Assembly (NCBI GenBank): GCA_964648045.1
Contig: CAZYNU010000001.1
Coordinates: 1 to 64,000, forward strand
Length of the DNA stretch: 64,000 bases
Direction of reading: 5' to 3'
Source of the DNA: JAGOUB01 sp964648045
GTDB taxonomy: Bacteria; Patescibacteriota; Gracilibacteria; Peribacterales; Peribacteraceae
This document shows, piece after piece, positions 39,391 through 47,750 of this stretch. The translations under genes were made by a program, and so were the position numbers. Within the stretch, counting starts at the first letter, position 1. The number at the start of each line of letters is the position of its first letter. The notes beneath the pieces are model-generated. The model was not told the origin of the DNA and searched no databases. It saw only the letters and a list, made by a program, of their open reading frames with translations.

Positions 39391-39645
39391 TTAGCGGCTG
39401 ACACGGATAGAGGTGAAGTAATACGGCGTGCGAACCGTCACCCGATGGCCAAGCGACTGGATTTGCTGACGCAAGGAGCGCAACTTTTGACGAGCAGGCA
39501 GGCGCACAGCAACCTGAGCACGAGGCTGAGCCTTCAGCCAGTCGAGTAGAGCCGGGCCGCGATGCACGAACAGATCGTCTGACCAGCGGGTGCAATCGAC
39601 AGTGCCAGGGACGAGAGCGGGAGCAGAGAGGATAGCGGGGGTCAT
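39391..39645 (-). CDS. Hypothetical protein, 84 aa
   Basis: Unrecognised. A small basic protein; residues ~40-84 read as strand-helix-strand (AQVAVRLPARQKLRSLRQQIQSLGHRVTVRTPYYFTSIRVS), suggesting a small ferredoxin-like or SPOR-like fold. The start at 39645 is set by a clear promoter 7 bases upstream, which excludes the more distal in-frame ATGs. Confidence 0.6.
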   Translation of the reverse strand: MTPAILSAPALVPGTVDCTRWSDDLFVHRGPALLDWLKAQPRAQVAVRLPARQKLRSLRQQIQSLGHRVTVRTPYYFTSIRVSR

Positions 39646-39652
39646 GGCCATA

Positions 39653-39680
39653 AGTGTACGCACGTACACCTTTCGGTCAA
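39653..39680 (-). promoter_or_regulatory. Leaderless promoter of the 84-aa gene
   Basis: TTGACC (39680-39675), 16-base spacer, TACACT (39658-39653), 7 bases before the ATG at 39645. Confidence 0.65.
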
Positions 39681-39723
39681 TACAGCTGTCGAGGCCGATA
39701 TTTCAAGATCCCTCTAAGGAAAA

Positions 39724-39751
39724 ACCATATGAGCGGCAAACAGCATATGGT
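39724..39751. repeat. Inverted repeat
   Basis: ACCATATG and CATATGGT, exact 8-base arms with a 12-base spacer, about 45 bases upstream of the promoter of the 84-aa gene. The half-sites resemble the centre of the arsR operator (ACCATATGGT). It could be a regulator site. Confidence 0.4.
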
Positions 39752-39772
39752 GTACATTCATTCACCTATCGC

Positions 39773-39799
39773 AAAAAGACCACTCACGTGGCCTTTTTG
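39773..39799. terminator. Probable bidirectional terminator
   Basis: AAAAAG-a-CCAC / GTGG-c-CTTTTT with a short loop and one mismatch; T-runs on both strands. On the minus strand it could end a transcript coming from the glyA side. Confidence 0.6.
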
Positions 39800-40454
39800 T
39801 GTTTGTTTGCCGTCTCTCCTGAGGCGACAGTGACGTTTGCGGTCACCTAGCCTGTGAACGGAAAGGGGCGGAGGCGAGGGGGCCTCAGTTCTCTGCCGCG
39901 CTCTGGTCTCTTGTTTCTCCTCGTGACCCGACGAAGTCCCCGGACCGGTCTGCTGCAAAAGTCCAAAGAGGACGAGTGAGAGACACTGGGGAGGAAGGGA
40001 GTTCGCTGGAAAGGAACCCTCGGTCTTTCCAACGGTATTGCGGAGCAGAGAGGACTGTGGCCACGCTGGGAGCAAGGACGGTCGCTAGACCCAGGTGTGT
40101 TGCAAAGTGGATTTGCTGATGTGTGGCCGGGAGGAACGTTTGCGATGCATGACCACGGTCCTCTCTACGATTGTGATGGTTGGTGATGTGAAGGGGCGGG
40201 GGGGGTCGTCTTGGTAGTGGGGGCAGGGCCCTGCCCCGGTCACCAAGCTTCTTCCTTCCGTATGTGTGTGAACTGTTTGTGTGTGACTTGTTCTGGGTTC
40301 CGACTCCGAACAAATCATGTCAATGTACGGGGACATCTTCGGAACGGCAATGATTGGGTCTGGCTCCAAGACCCAGAATATTGGGATGTATGCAAAAAGT
40401 GTTCGTTTTTGGCTAACTAGAGGGCAGGCAAAAACAGCGCCTTTTACACTTCTT
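39800..40454. other. Intergenic stretch without a convincing gene
   Basis: About 650 bases downstream of glyA. The plus strand is G/T-rich and the minus strand C/A-rich. ORFs through it give unlikely proteins (long His/Thr/Pro/Ser runs) on either strand. Stable hairpins are present, including GGGGCAGGGCCCTGCCCC at about 40221-40238 and GGGTCT/AGACCC at about 40355-40373. It is bounded on the minus-strand downstream side by the terminator at 39773-39799, so a structured non-coding RNA or long 3' UTR is possible. I could not match it to RNase P, tmRNA, 6S or SRP RNA. Confidence 0.45.
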
Positions 40455-41759
40455 TCAGAGCGTCGGTACGCCCGGCACCGGGAATGGCCGGCAAAAGGCC
40501 GTAACGTCAGCGTGGAGTTTCTTGAGCGCGTCGGCATCTCCCCGCTTCTCGATGGCCTGGCAGATGAAGTCGGCGAGCGTCTTCATGTCGCCCTCCTTCA
40601 TGCCACGCGTGGTGATGGCCGGCGTGCCGATGCGAAGGCCGCTTGGCTTGTAGGGTGGGAGTGGATCGTCGGGGATGGTGCTCTTGCTGGCGGTGATACC
40701 CGCCAGGTCGAGGACTTGGTCGGCCTCCGAGCCATCGATCTGCCAGCTCTTCATGCAATCGACGACCATCAGGTGGTTGTCGGTGCCACCAGTGACCAAA
40801 CTGCAACCGCGCTCCATGAGTGAATCGGCCAACTGCTTGGCGTTCTTGATGACCTGCTGCGCGTAGGCCTGGAAGGCGGGCTGGCTAGCCTCCAGCAACG
40901 CCACAGCAATGGCCGCCGTCTGGTGCATATGCGGGCCGCCCTGGAAGCCAGGAAAGACACTGCGATCGATGAGCGTGGGGAGATTTTCAATCGTCTTCTC
41001 GGGCGCTTTCAGGGGATTTCCCACGGTGCCCTTGCTGAGAATCATCGCACCACGCGGGCCACGAAGTGTCTTGTGCGTTGTGGTCGTCATAATCTGAAAC
41101 CCGTCATCAAGGGGGTTTCGCAGCGCCTTACCGGCGATAAGGCCGGCAATGTGTGCCATGTCGGCCATGGCCACCGCTCCCACCTCGTCGGCGATCGATT
41201 GAATGATGGCGAAATCGAGCTGACGCGGATACGCCGAGAAACCCGCCAGAATGATCTTGGGACGCTCCTTCTTGGCCGTCTCGCGAAGCGCATCGTAGTC
41301 GATACGGCCGGTGGCCACATCGGCGATGCCGTACCGCACGAAGCGATAGAGCTTACTCATGTACGTCACGGGGCTGCCGTGTGTAAGGTGACCACCGTGG
41401 CTTAGATCCATGCCGAGCACCGTGTCACCCGGCTCCAGCCAGGCAAAATACGTGGCGATGTTGGCAGCAGCGCCAGAGAGCGGCTGCACGTTGGCATGGT
41501 CGGACCCGAAGAGCGCTTTTGCGCGGTCGATCGCCAGCTGCTCCACGGTATCGGTGAATTCTTGGCCGGCGTAATAGCGCCGACCCGGATACCCCTCAGA
41601 GTACTTATTCGTAAAGATCGTGCCCAACGTCTCTAGCACCGCTTCGGAAACATAGTTCTCCGACGCGATCAATTCCACGCCGTCCCGCTGCCGGCCCATC
41701 TCGCCCGTAAGGGCGGCGAACACGGCGGGATCGGTCTGCTGGAGGTGAAGGAAAGACAT
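40455..41759 (-). CDS. glyA: Serine hydroxymethyltransferase
   Basis: A 434-residue PLP enzyme that interconverts serine and glycine with tetrahydrofolate. Signatures: RQRDGVELIASENYVSEAVL, NKYSEGYPGRRYYAG, NVQPLSGAAANIATYFA, LDLSHGGHLTHG-type segment, DMAHIAGLIAGK, and TTTHKTLRGPRGAMIL with the PLP-binding Lys near 229. Length and motifs are complete. TACTCT ends 7 bases before the ATG with TTGGAA 18 bases upstream, predicting a leaderless message. Confidence 0.97.
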   Translation of the reverse strand: MSFLHLQQTDPAVFAALTGEMGRQRDGVELIASENYVSEAVLETLGTIFTNKYSEGYPGRRYYAGQEFTDTVEQLAIDRAKALFGSDHANVQPLSGAAANIATYFAWLEPGDTVLGMDLSHGGHLTHGSPVTYMSKLYRFVRYGIADVATGRIDYDALRETAKKERPKIILAGFSAYPRQLDFAIIQSIADEVGAVAMADMAHIAGLIAGKALRNPLDDGFQIMTTTTHKTLRGPRGAMILSKGTVGNPLKAPEKTIENLPTLIDRSVFPGFQGGPHMHQTAAIAVALLEASQPAFQAYAQQVIKNAKQLADSLMERGCSLVTGGTDNHLMVVDCMKSWQIDGSEADQVLDLAGITASKSTIPDDPLPPYKPSGLRIGTPAITTRGMKEGDMKTLADFICQAIEKRGDADALKKLHADVTAFCRPFPVPGVPTL

Positions 41760-41766
41760 GAGTGGA

Positions 41767-41796
41767 AGAGTACCTGAGTCTGTTGGTGGGTTCCAA
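41767..41796 (-). promoter_or_regulatory. Leaderless promoter of glyA
   Basis: TTGGAA (41796-41791), 18-base spacer, TACTCT (41772-41767), ending 7 bases before the ATG at 41759. Confidence 0.5.
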
Positions 41797-41810
41797 AATT
41801 AGAGATATGC

Positions 41811-42069
41811 CACCTTTTGCAGCGCGCAAAAGGTGTCGCCAAAACTCTGGCGCGCGCCCACACCGTTGCCAAAGACGCCACCGTGCGCCGGGGGCGAAGA
41901 GCGAGGTACGTATCAGGCAAGCGGAATGAGAACGTGGAGCGTTGGCGCGACGCGCTTTCATGCTCCCAGAGACAAACTCTTGAGCCCAAGTCCCGAAGGG
42001 GCGAGAGGCGAAAGGCTTGGCTCGCAGTCCCTTTCGAGAGTCACTTCTTTGTGCGCGACAAAGAAGTGC
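41811..42069. repeat. Gene-free element bounded by two palindromes
   Basis: The 373-base gap between glyA and the DsbA-like gene holds two strong palindromes about 210 bases apart: CACCTTTTGC/GCAAAAGGTG (41812-41836 region) and CACTTCTTTGT/ACAAAGAAGTG (about 42043-42069), each with a 5-base GC-rich loop. They resemble the palindrome at 24-50, and both it and the 42043 copy are followed by an ACCGT-containing flank. The interior has no plausible ORF or terminator T-run. It looks like a small non-autonomous or REP-like element. Confidence 0.5.
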
Positions 42070-42087
42070 CAACCGTCTGATTCCACA

Positions 42088-42114
42088 AAAAAAGAGAGCC
42101 GAAGCCCTCTCTTC
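42088..42114 (-). terminator. Terminator of the DsbA-like gene
   Basis: On the minus strand AGAGAGGGC-TTCG-GCTCTCT (one bulge) followed by TTTTTTT, about 20 bases after the stop. Confidence 0.88.
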
Positions 42115-42132
42115 TTAGACGAGAGACGTGGA

Positions 42133-42732
42133 TCAGAGCTTCGATCCAACTTTGGACAACGCCTCAGCCACAGCCTTATCGAGCGTCGTACCATCCTGGA
42201 TGACGATCTTCTGACCGTTCACGAAGAACGTCGGAGTGGAATCCACGCCCAGCTTGAGCCCTTCCCGGTAATCGGCATCGACCACGTCTTCCTTAATGCC
42301 CGAGCGAAGGCAACGATCGAAAATGTCGGTATCGAGATTGAACTGCTGGGCCCATTCAACGAAGGGCCGACCGGACAGCTCATCCTGGTGCTCGTAGACC
42401 CAATCAATCCACTCCCAATACTTTCCCTGGTCAGCCGCGCACTCGGCGGCCTGCGCGGCCTGGTAGGCATAGCGATGAATCGACTGCAGTGGGAAATGCT
42501 TAAATTCGAAGCGAATCTGCTTGCCGTATTTCGCTATCAGCGGCTTTACCACCTGCGCCGTGACGGTCTTGCAAGCCGGACACTCCAGATCGGCGAATTC
42601 GGTGACGACTACGCCCGCGTTCTCGGCAGTGGCAGGGTGTGGCAGGGCCGACGACTCAGCCGAAATGCCCGTCGTGTCGACGAAGCAGGCCGAGAGCAAG
42701 AGCGCAGGAACGAGGAGAAGGAGACGACGCAT
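42133..42732 (-). CDS. DsbA-like thiol oxidoreductase lipoprotein
   Basis: A 199-residue protein with a lipoprotein signal (LLLLVPALLLSAC, Cys16) and a thioredoxin_4/BdbD-type domain: VVVTEFADLECPACKTV with the active-site CPAC, FKHFPLQSIHRYAYQAAQAAEC, the helical insert, and the cis-Pro motif VDSTPTFFVNGQ. It would act as an exported disulfide oxidase or isomerase tethered to the membrane. It may exchange electrons with the DipZ-like protein at 29787-31568. Confidence 0.93.
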   Translation of the reverse strand: MRRLLLLVPALLLSACFVDTTGISAESSALPHPATAENAGVVVTEFADLECPACKTVTAQVVKPLIAKYGKQIRFEFKHFPLQSIHRYAYQAAQAAECAADQGKYWEWIDWVYEHQDELSGRPFVEWAQQFNLDTDIFDRCLRSGIKEDVVDADYREGLKLGVDSTPTFFVNGQKIVIQDGTTLDKAVAEALSKVGSKL

Positions 42733-42817
42733 AGTAGGGGCATTCTGTGAGTTCCGAAGAGAAAAGACAAGGGCGCGATATGGGCGGCGTGGCGGGCGAC
42801 TGCTACCCTAGGCGTCG

Positions 42818-44287
42818 ATGTCGCTCTACCGCGCCTACCGCCCCCACACACTGGCCGATGTCATTGGCCAAGATCACATCGTGGGCATCTTAGAAAAGAG
42901 CCTGGAACAGGACCGCCTGTCGCATGCCTACCTGTTCTCTGGTCCACGCGGCACGGGCAAAACGTCGGTAGCACGTATCTTGGCGCGCGCACTGCTCACG
43001 CGCGGCACCGACGAAGCGCGCCGCGCCCAATTGCTCAAAGGTATTGAAGAAAACAGCCTGGTCGACCTAGTGGAAATCGACGCCGCCTCCAATCGCCGCA
43101 TCGACGACGTACGTGCGCTCTTAGAGGGAATCGTCTTTCCGCCCGTGGCTGCCGCCGCCAAGGTCTACATCGTGGATGAGGTGCATATGCTCACTAAAGA
43201 AGCGTTCAACGCCCTGCTCAAGACATTGGAGGAGCCGCCGCCGTACGCCTTTTTCATTCTGGCCACCACCGAACTGCACAAAGTACCGCCCACCATCCAA
43301 TCGCGCTGCCAGCGCTTCCAGTTCCGTCAAATTCGAGAGGAAGACATCATACGCCGCCTGCAAACGGTGGCCGATGCCGAGAAGATCGATATTGATCGCC
43401 CCGCCCTGCGCGCCGTGGCAACCATCGCGCGTGGCGGCATGCGCGACGCCCTCTCGCTCCTCGATCAGCTGCGCTCACTGCCAAGCATTCGCGACACCGA
43501 CGTGGCCGAGCGCATCGGCGAAAGCGGACATGCCCAGGCGGCAGCCCTCCTTAGCGCCGTGGAAGCGGGTGACAGCGGCGCTATTCTGCACCTAACGGCC
43601 GACTTGGAGCGCCTGGCCGTACCGCCGGAGAACGTCCTGAGAATCATTCTGGAAACGCTGCGAGAGAACTTGCCCGCCGCCCTGCCCCAGCCCGCCGCGG
43701 CCGCCCGCGCCATGAGTCGCCTGGACGCCATCTTGTGGTGCTTGAGGGAGCTTCGCACCTCGCCCGCACCAATGATTGCCCTAGAGGCGGGACTGCTTCG
43801 CGCTGCCGGTTTCGGTTCGGAACCAGCGGCCCAGCATGTTCCGACCGCCCCTCCGGTCGCCACTCCCCCACCCGCCGCCGCGCTCGCCAGGAAAACGACA
43901 CCCACCCCGCCGCCCGCCGAAACACCAATACCCACTCCGGTCGCACCCGCCGTCTCGGCCGTTATCGAGGCACCAGCACTCGATTTAGACAGTCTGCGTC
44001 AGGCCTGGGCTGGGATCGCCGCCAAAGTGGAACCATCATCGGCGCGCATGTCACTCAAAGACGCGCGTCTCACGGGCATGGAAGGAACGACGATCACGCT
44101 CACGTTCAGCTCACGCTTCCATCGCGATAAATCTGCCACCGCCGAAGGTAGCCGCTCGTTGGAAGGTCTCTTGCAAGACGCCTTCAAGGTGCCGATCCGA
44201 GTCAATTTTGTGGTAGACGGCGTCAGCACTGGCCAAACCGAGCGCGAGGTTGTGAATGTGGCCGCCATGGCAGCGGAGATTTTCTGA
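42818..44287 (+). CDS. dnaX: DNA polymerase III gamma/tau subunit
   Basis: A 489-residue clamp-loader ATPase: YRAYRPHTLADVIGQDHIV, Walker A GPRGTGKT (42-49), VEIDAASNRRIDDVR, VYIVDEVHMLTKEAFNALLKTLEEPP (Walker B), sensor 1 FILATTELHKVPPTIQSRCQRF, and GGMRDALSLLDQL (sensor 2). Between Walker A and the DAASN motif the usual four-Cys zinc module is absent, replaced by a short polar segment (TRGTDEARRAQLLKGIEE). A Pro/Ala/Thr-rich linker (350-400) leads to a small C-terminal domain. TACCCT with an upstream TGC (extended -10) ends 8 bases before the ATG. Confidence 0.96.
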   Translation: MSLYRAYRPHTLADVIGQDHIVGILEKSLEQDRLSHAYLFSGPRGTGKTSVARILARALLTRGTDEARRAQLLKGIEENSLVDLVEIDAASNRRIDDVRALLEGIVFPPVAAAAKVYIVDEVHMLTKEAFNALLKTLEEPPPYAFFILATTELHKVPPTIQSRCQRFQFRQIREEDIIRRLQTVADAEKIDIDRPALRAVATIARGGMRDALSLLDQLRSLPSIRDTDVAERIGESGHAQAAALLSAVEAGDSGAILHLTADLERLAVPPENVLRIILETLRENLPAALPQPAAAARAMSRLDAILWCLRELRTSPAPMIALEAGLLRAAGFGSEPAAQHVPTAPPVATPPPAAALARKTTPTPPPAETPIPTPVAPAVSAVIEAPALDLDSLRQAWAGIAAKVEPSSARMSLKDARLTGMEGTTITLTFSSRFHRDKSATAEGSRSLEGLLQDAFKVPIRVNFVVDGVSTGQTEREVVNVAAMAAEIF

Positions 44288-44340
44288 CCCTCAAACGCCG
44301 CCGAACATTCAGATGACGCCTGCCGCGCAAATTGTGTCAC

Positions 44341-44913
44341 TCACTGCGCCTTTTCCAGCTGTGCGAAGCTGATGAGACGCTTGAGCGCCGGATCGTAGAG
44401 GACCACGGTGCGCAGAGTGCCGTCGGTCGCGGTGCCGGCCGGAAGCGGTAGTGTCATGGCGCCGAATGGCGTGGGTAATGGACCAAGATCAACGGCCGAC
44501 GCATCTGGAAAGGCATCATCACGCGGATCAACAACACCCGAAAGATAGATGTGAGGCGTGGGCGTGGGCGGCATAACGAAGGACGGACCAACAAAGAGTG
44601 TTGCAGGAAGGAGCAGCACCGACCCCATCACATCGTCATCGGCAGGCACAAAGGTGCCGAGCCACCCTCCCTGCATGGCGGCCTGGGCATCTTGCGCAGT
44701 GCGAATGGCGGCCTGCTTATAGGGCGTCAAACTGCCCGTGGCGGCTTTGCCGGCAATCTCGATATCGGTCAAATGCTGCACCAATAGCGACTCTCGGGCA
44801 TAGACGTAGAGCGGGTTCTGTTCGAGTGTCTGCGACGACGGAAAGTGGGCGGCGCCACAAGCGGCAAGGGCGAGGGCGGTAACGGCAACGAAAGGCAGGT
44901 GGATGATGCGCAT
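44341..44913 (-). CDS. Lipoprotein, 190 aa
   Basis: Unrecognised. Lipoprotein signal ending LALAAC (Cys19), then a helical stretch (LYVYARESLLVQHLTDIEIAGKAA) and a Pro-rich C-terminal half with short strands (VMGSVLLLPATLFVGPSFVMPPTPTP, RTVVLYDPALKRLISF). TAGGCT ends 8 bases before the ATG at 44913, with TTGACC 19 bases further upstream. It follows the 709-residue coiled-coil gene by 35 bases. Confidence 0.75.
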   Translation of the reverse strand: MRIIHLPFVAVTALALAACGAAHFPSSQTLEQNPLYVYARESLLVQHLTDIEIAGKAATGSLTPYKQAAIRTAQDAQAAMQGGWLGTFVPADDDVMGSVLLLPATLFVGPSFVMPPTPTPHIYLSGVVDPRDDAFPDASAVDLGPLPTPFGAMTLPLPAGTATDGTLRTVVLYDPALKRLISFAQLEKAQ

Positions 44914-44948
44914 ACTCTCCAAGCCTACTGGAAAAACCCCCACAGCGG

Positions 44949-47078
44949 TCAAGCCGCTTGCCGCGTCGTATCCGGACGGAACGCGACGTCGTGACGCTGA
45001 AGCACGCCAAGATGGTGCAAAAAACCCTCGTGAAGCTGCCGAGCCTGCTGCTGACGCTCGTCGGAAATGGACTCACCATCGTGACGTAAAACCAAGGCTG
45101 TCTTGTCGTCCTCTCGACGATCAAGCGTCTCAACGGCGCGCTGAATATCCGCCGTTTTCTTCGCCTCCACCGCCACGGCCTTCACGGCCTGCTTCTGCGG
45201 CTTATTAGGCGCAGATTTGGCGGTAGCGGTTTTCTTGGCGTCGCGCTGGACCGGCTTTCTAGCAGGTGCGGTGGCCGACACAGGCTTTTTCTCGAGCTTT
45301 GGCGCCTCCTGCCTCCGCGGAACGAGAGCAGCAGCCGACTTGGGAGCCACGGCCTCATCTGCGCGGTCGCCTTCTTCTGCCGCCTTGTCTTCGCCCTCTT
45401 CGTCGTCATCATCGTCCTCAACGGCGACGGGCGTGACGACTTCCTGTTCTTCGCCATCTTCGTCCAACTCCACCTCTTCTAGCTCCATCTGGTCGCCCTG
45501 CTTGTCCTCATCTGCATCGTCTTCGTTCACCTTTCCTTCCTCGTCGTCATCGCCCTCGGCAGCCACAGGCACCGGCTTCTTCGCATCTTGTACGGACGCG
45601 GGGGCGATGACGGCTAACGTCGGCTGCCTCTTGGCGGCAGGCACGGGCTCAGCCGGCTGCTCGGCAATGGGCTCGCCGGATTTGGCGGGGAGGGCACTCT
45701 TGGAAACAGCCTGCTGCTTGGCCTGCTCAACTATACGACCACGCTCCAGGCGCTCGGCGAAGGAGGCAAAACGCCCGGCACCGCCGGCCAATGCCGCCTC
45801 GTAGGCGGTCGCAAGGGGCTTGGAACCGATGGCCTTCACCTGCCGCTCCAAGGCCTGGCGCGACTCCTCGATGGCCTCCTCTTTTTGACCGGCGATCTCG
45901 GCTTCGTCCACGCTATGCATGAGCGTCATCAGTGTCGTGCGGCGCGGATCGAGACGCTCGAGAGTCTCAATGTGCACTTTGGCGGCCTTCCAATCACCAG
46001 CGGCAAGCGCTGCCTTTACGGCTGCCTCTTCGGCATCAGCCGCCCGACATCGCGCCTCTTCCGCATCGCGGGCAACCGACGCAGCTCGTGCGGCGTTACG
46101 GACGCTCTCGATGTACGCCGCCCGACCGGCCACAGAAAGCTGTAGGAACGATGCGGGCGTACGGCGATAGAAAGCCGCGGGCATGTGCGCCGAAAAGCGA
46201 TCGAGAACGCCTTCCGCCTCGTCGTAATCGGCACGCAATTGCTCGGCACGAGCGATCTCGTAACGCAATACCGACCGTTCAAAACGCTCGATGTCCTTCG
46301 CATTCTCGGCCTGATCGAAGGCACGGCCAAGCATGCGGTAGGCCTCATCGAGCGGCAAGCAGGCCTTAGTGCCGCTCGCCCGGGCAACAAGCTGGTGCTT
46401 CAACTTGCTGTGCGCCTCGTCCAGCTCGCCCGAAAGTTGGCGCAGGTCTTCGCGGAACGAAGCCAAGGCCGTGCGACGCGACGAGAGCGACAGATTCAGA
46501 AAAACGGCGTCGTCGCGCAGGGTGTAACTCGCGGGAATACGCTGGGCATGTGCCTCCTTCAATAACTGGTCACGCTCCAGCCGAACGGCGATAGCTCGGT
46601 CGATCTCGATGGGCAAAATCTGCTGAATTTGACTCTCTTTATGCTTATAGTCGTAGGAGGGACTACGGTAGAACAACTCCCACTCGGCCGCATCGCGCTG
46701 GCTGATGGAACCGCGACCGCGATCTAGTTCGCGCTCCATGCGGGAGTGCAGTACGCGCGCCGACTGCAAATGCTCGCTGAAGAGCATGCGCACGAAACGC
46801 TCCCAACCAGCCACCTCGTCTTCCTCCTCCGAAATGTATTGCAAACCCGAGAGGAGATTCTGATGGTCGGAAGCACCGGCTGCGCCCATTTCATTAAAGG
46901 TGATGTGGGCATAGAGACCAACGCGGGTCTTGATACGTTGAATGCGTCGCTGAAGCTGTCGCTGTGACTGCTTTTCAGCATGCTCTTGTCTCTTCTCTTC
47001 CTCCATAGCCAGCACGAAGGCATCCTCCGTGTCGTGGTCCAGCTCGTCTTCGCCGGCGGTGGGATGGTGGGACACCAT
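44949..47078 (-). CDS. Large coiled-coil protein with acidic and Lys-rich regions, 709 aa
   Basis: Unrecognised. About residues 20-460 are helical with long charged stretches (MEEEKRQEHAEKQSQRQLQRRIQRI, ARAASVARDAEEARCRAADAEEAAVKAALAAGDW) that suggest coiled coils and possibly TPR-like hairpins near 370-430. Around 500-590 is a strongly acidic low-complexity zone (DDDEEGKVNEDDADEDKQGD, DDDDDEEGEDKAAEEGDRAD), followed by a Lys/Ala/Pro-rich segment and a final charged helix. No signal peptide. I start at 47078 (MVSHHPTAGEDEL), just after TATGCT; the frame continues to 47507, but that part is antisense to dcd. Confidence 0.78.
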   Translation of the reverse strand: MVSHHPTAGEDELDHDTEDAFVLAMEEEKRQEHAEKQSQRQLQRRIQRIKTRVGLYAHITFNEMGAAGASDHQNLLSGLQYISEEEDEVAGWERFVRMLFSEHLQSARVLHSRMERELDRGRGSISQRDAAEWELFYRSPSYDYKHKESQIQQILPIEIDRAIAVRLERDQLLKEAHAQRIPASYTLRDDAVFLNLSLSSRRTALASFREDLRQLSGELDEAHSKLKHQLVARASGTKACLPLDEAYRMLGRAFDQAENAKDIERFERSVLRYEIARAEQLRADYDEAEGVLDRFSAHMPAAFYRRTPASFLQLSVAGRAAYIESVRNAARAASVARDAEEARCRAADAEEAAVKAALAAGDWKAAKVHIETLERLDPRRTTLMTLMHSVDEAEIAGQKEEAIEESRQALERQVKAIGSKPLATAYEAALAGGAGRFASFAERLERGRIVEQAKQQAVSKSALPAKSGEPIAEQPAEPVPAAKRQPTLAVIAPASVQDAKKPVPVAAEGDDDEEGKVNEDDADEDKQGDQMELEEVELDEDGEEQEVVTPVAVEDDDDDEEGEDKAAEEGDRADEAVAPKSAAALVPRRQEAPKLEKKPVSATAPARKPVQRDAKKTATAKSAPNKPQKQAVKAVAVEAKKTADIQRAVETLDRREDDKTALVLRHDGESISDERQQQARQLHEGFLHHLGVLQRHDVAFRPDTTRQAA

Positions 47079-47120
47079 GGGCCGCCCAGCATAGCAGATG
47101 GACGCCAGCGCCAACTGCCC

Positions 47121-47150
47121 TTGAGCCGGATCACCGGCAACCTCTATCCT
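47121..47150 (+). promoter_or_regulatory. Leaderless promoter of dcd
   Basis: TTGAGC (47121-47126), 18-base spacer, TATCCT (47145-47150), 6 bases before the ATG at 47157. Confidence 0.6.
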
Positions 47151-47156
47151 GCGCCT

Positions 47157-47747
47157 ATGATTCTCTCTGATCGAGATATTAAGGAAGAAATCCGCAGCGG
47201 CCGCGTGAAGATCGATAGCGACCAGACGCTGGAGCAGATGCACATCGCTGCCTCCAGCTTGGACCTGCGTCTGGGAAACACCTTCAAGCTCTACGAGCAC
47301 AGCCGCTTCGCCATTTTGGATCCCATGAAACCCGAATCGTTCGCGGGCAATATGCGCACCATCGTGGTGCCCTCGGGCGAGCCCTTCATCGTGCAGCCGG
47401 GCGAGTTCGTGCTGGGCGTCACCTGCGAGACTGTGACGGTGCCCGACGATTTGGTGGTGCGTGTGGAAGGACGCAGCTCGCTTGGCCGCCTGGGCATCAT
47501 CATCCACTCCACCGCCGGCTTCGTGGACCCGGGCTTTTCGGGCACGATCACGCTCGAAATCAGCAACTTGAACCGCCTGCCCGTGGCGCTCTACCCCGGC
47601 ATGCGCATCTGCCAGATCGCCTTCGAGAAGATGACCAGCCCGGCCGAGACACCCTACAATAAGAAGGTCGGCAGCAAGTACCAGGGCCAGGTTCTACCGG
47701 AAGAGAGCCGCCTAGCGGCGGATATGGAGTTCATGAAAAAGGTCTGA
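47157..47747 (+). CDS. dcd: dCTP deaminase
   Basis: A 196-residue trimeric enzyme of the dCTP deaminase/dUTPase superfamily. Seen: ILSDRDIKEEI at the start, ASSLDLRLGNTF, VVRVEGRSSLGRLGIIIHSTAGFVDPGFSGTITLEISN (nucleotide-binding Ser/Arg and the catalytic Glu), MRICQIAFEKM, and KYQGQ near the C-terminus. It makes dUTP from dCTP for dTMP synthesis; a bifunctional deaminase/dUTPase cannot be excluded from sequence alone. Start fixed by the promoter 6 bases upstream. Confidence 0.96.
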   Translation: MILSDRDIKEEIRSGRVKIDSDQTLEQMHIAASSLDLRLGNTFKLYEHSRFAILDPMKPESFAGNMRTIVVPSGEPFIVQPGEFVLGVTCETVTVPDDLVVRVEGRSSLGRLGIIIHSTAGFVDPGFSGTITLEISNLNRLPVALYPGMRICQIAFEKMTSPAETPYNKKVGSKYQGQVLPEESRLAADMEFMKKV

Positions 47748-47750
47748 CGC

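Noticed and set aside
39885..40537. Overlapping ORFs in the glyA-downstream gap (both strands)
   Set aside because: The translations contain improbable runs of His, Thr, Pro and Ser, lack start signals, and one continues antisense into glyA; treated as non-coding.
47079..47507. N-terminal extension of the 709-residue coiled-coil protein
   Set aside because: This part is exactly antisense to dcd, and TATGCT plus the ATG at 47078 give a better start.
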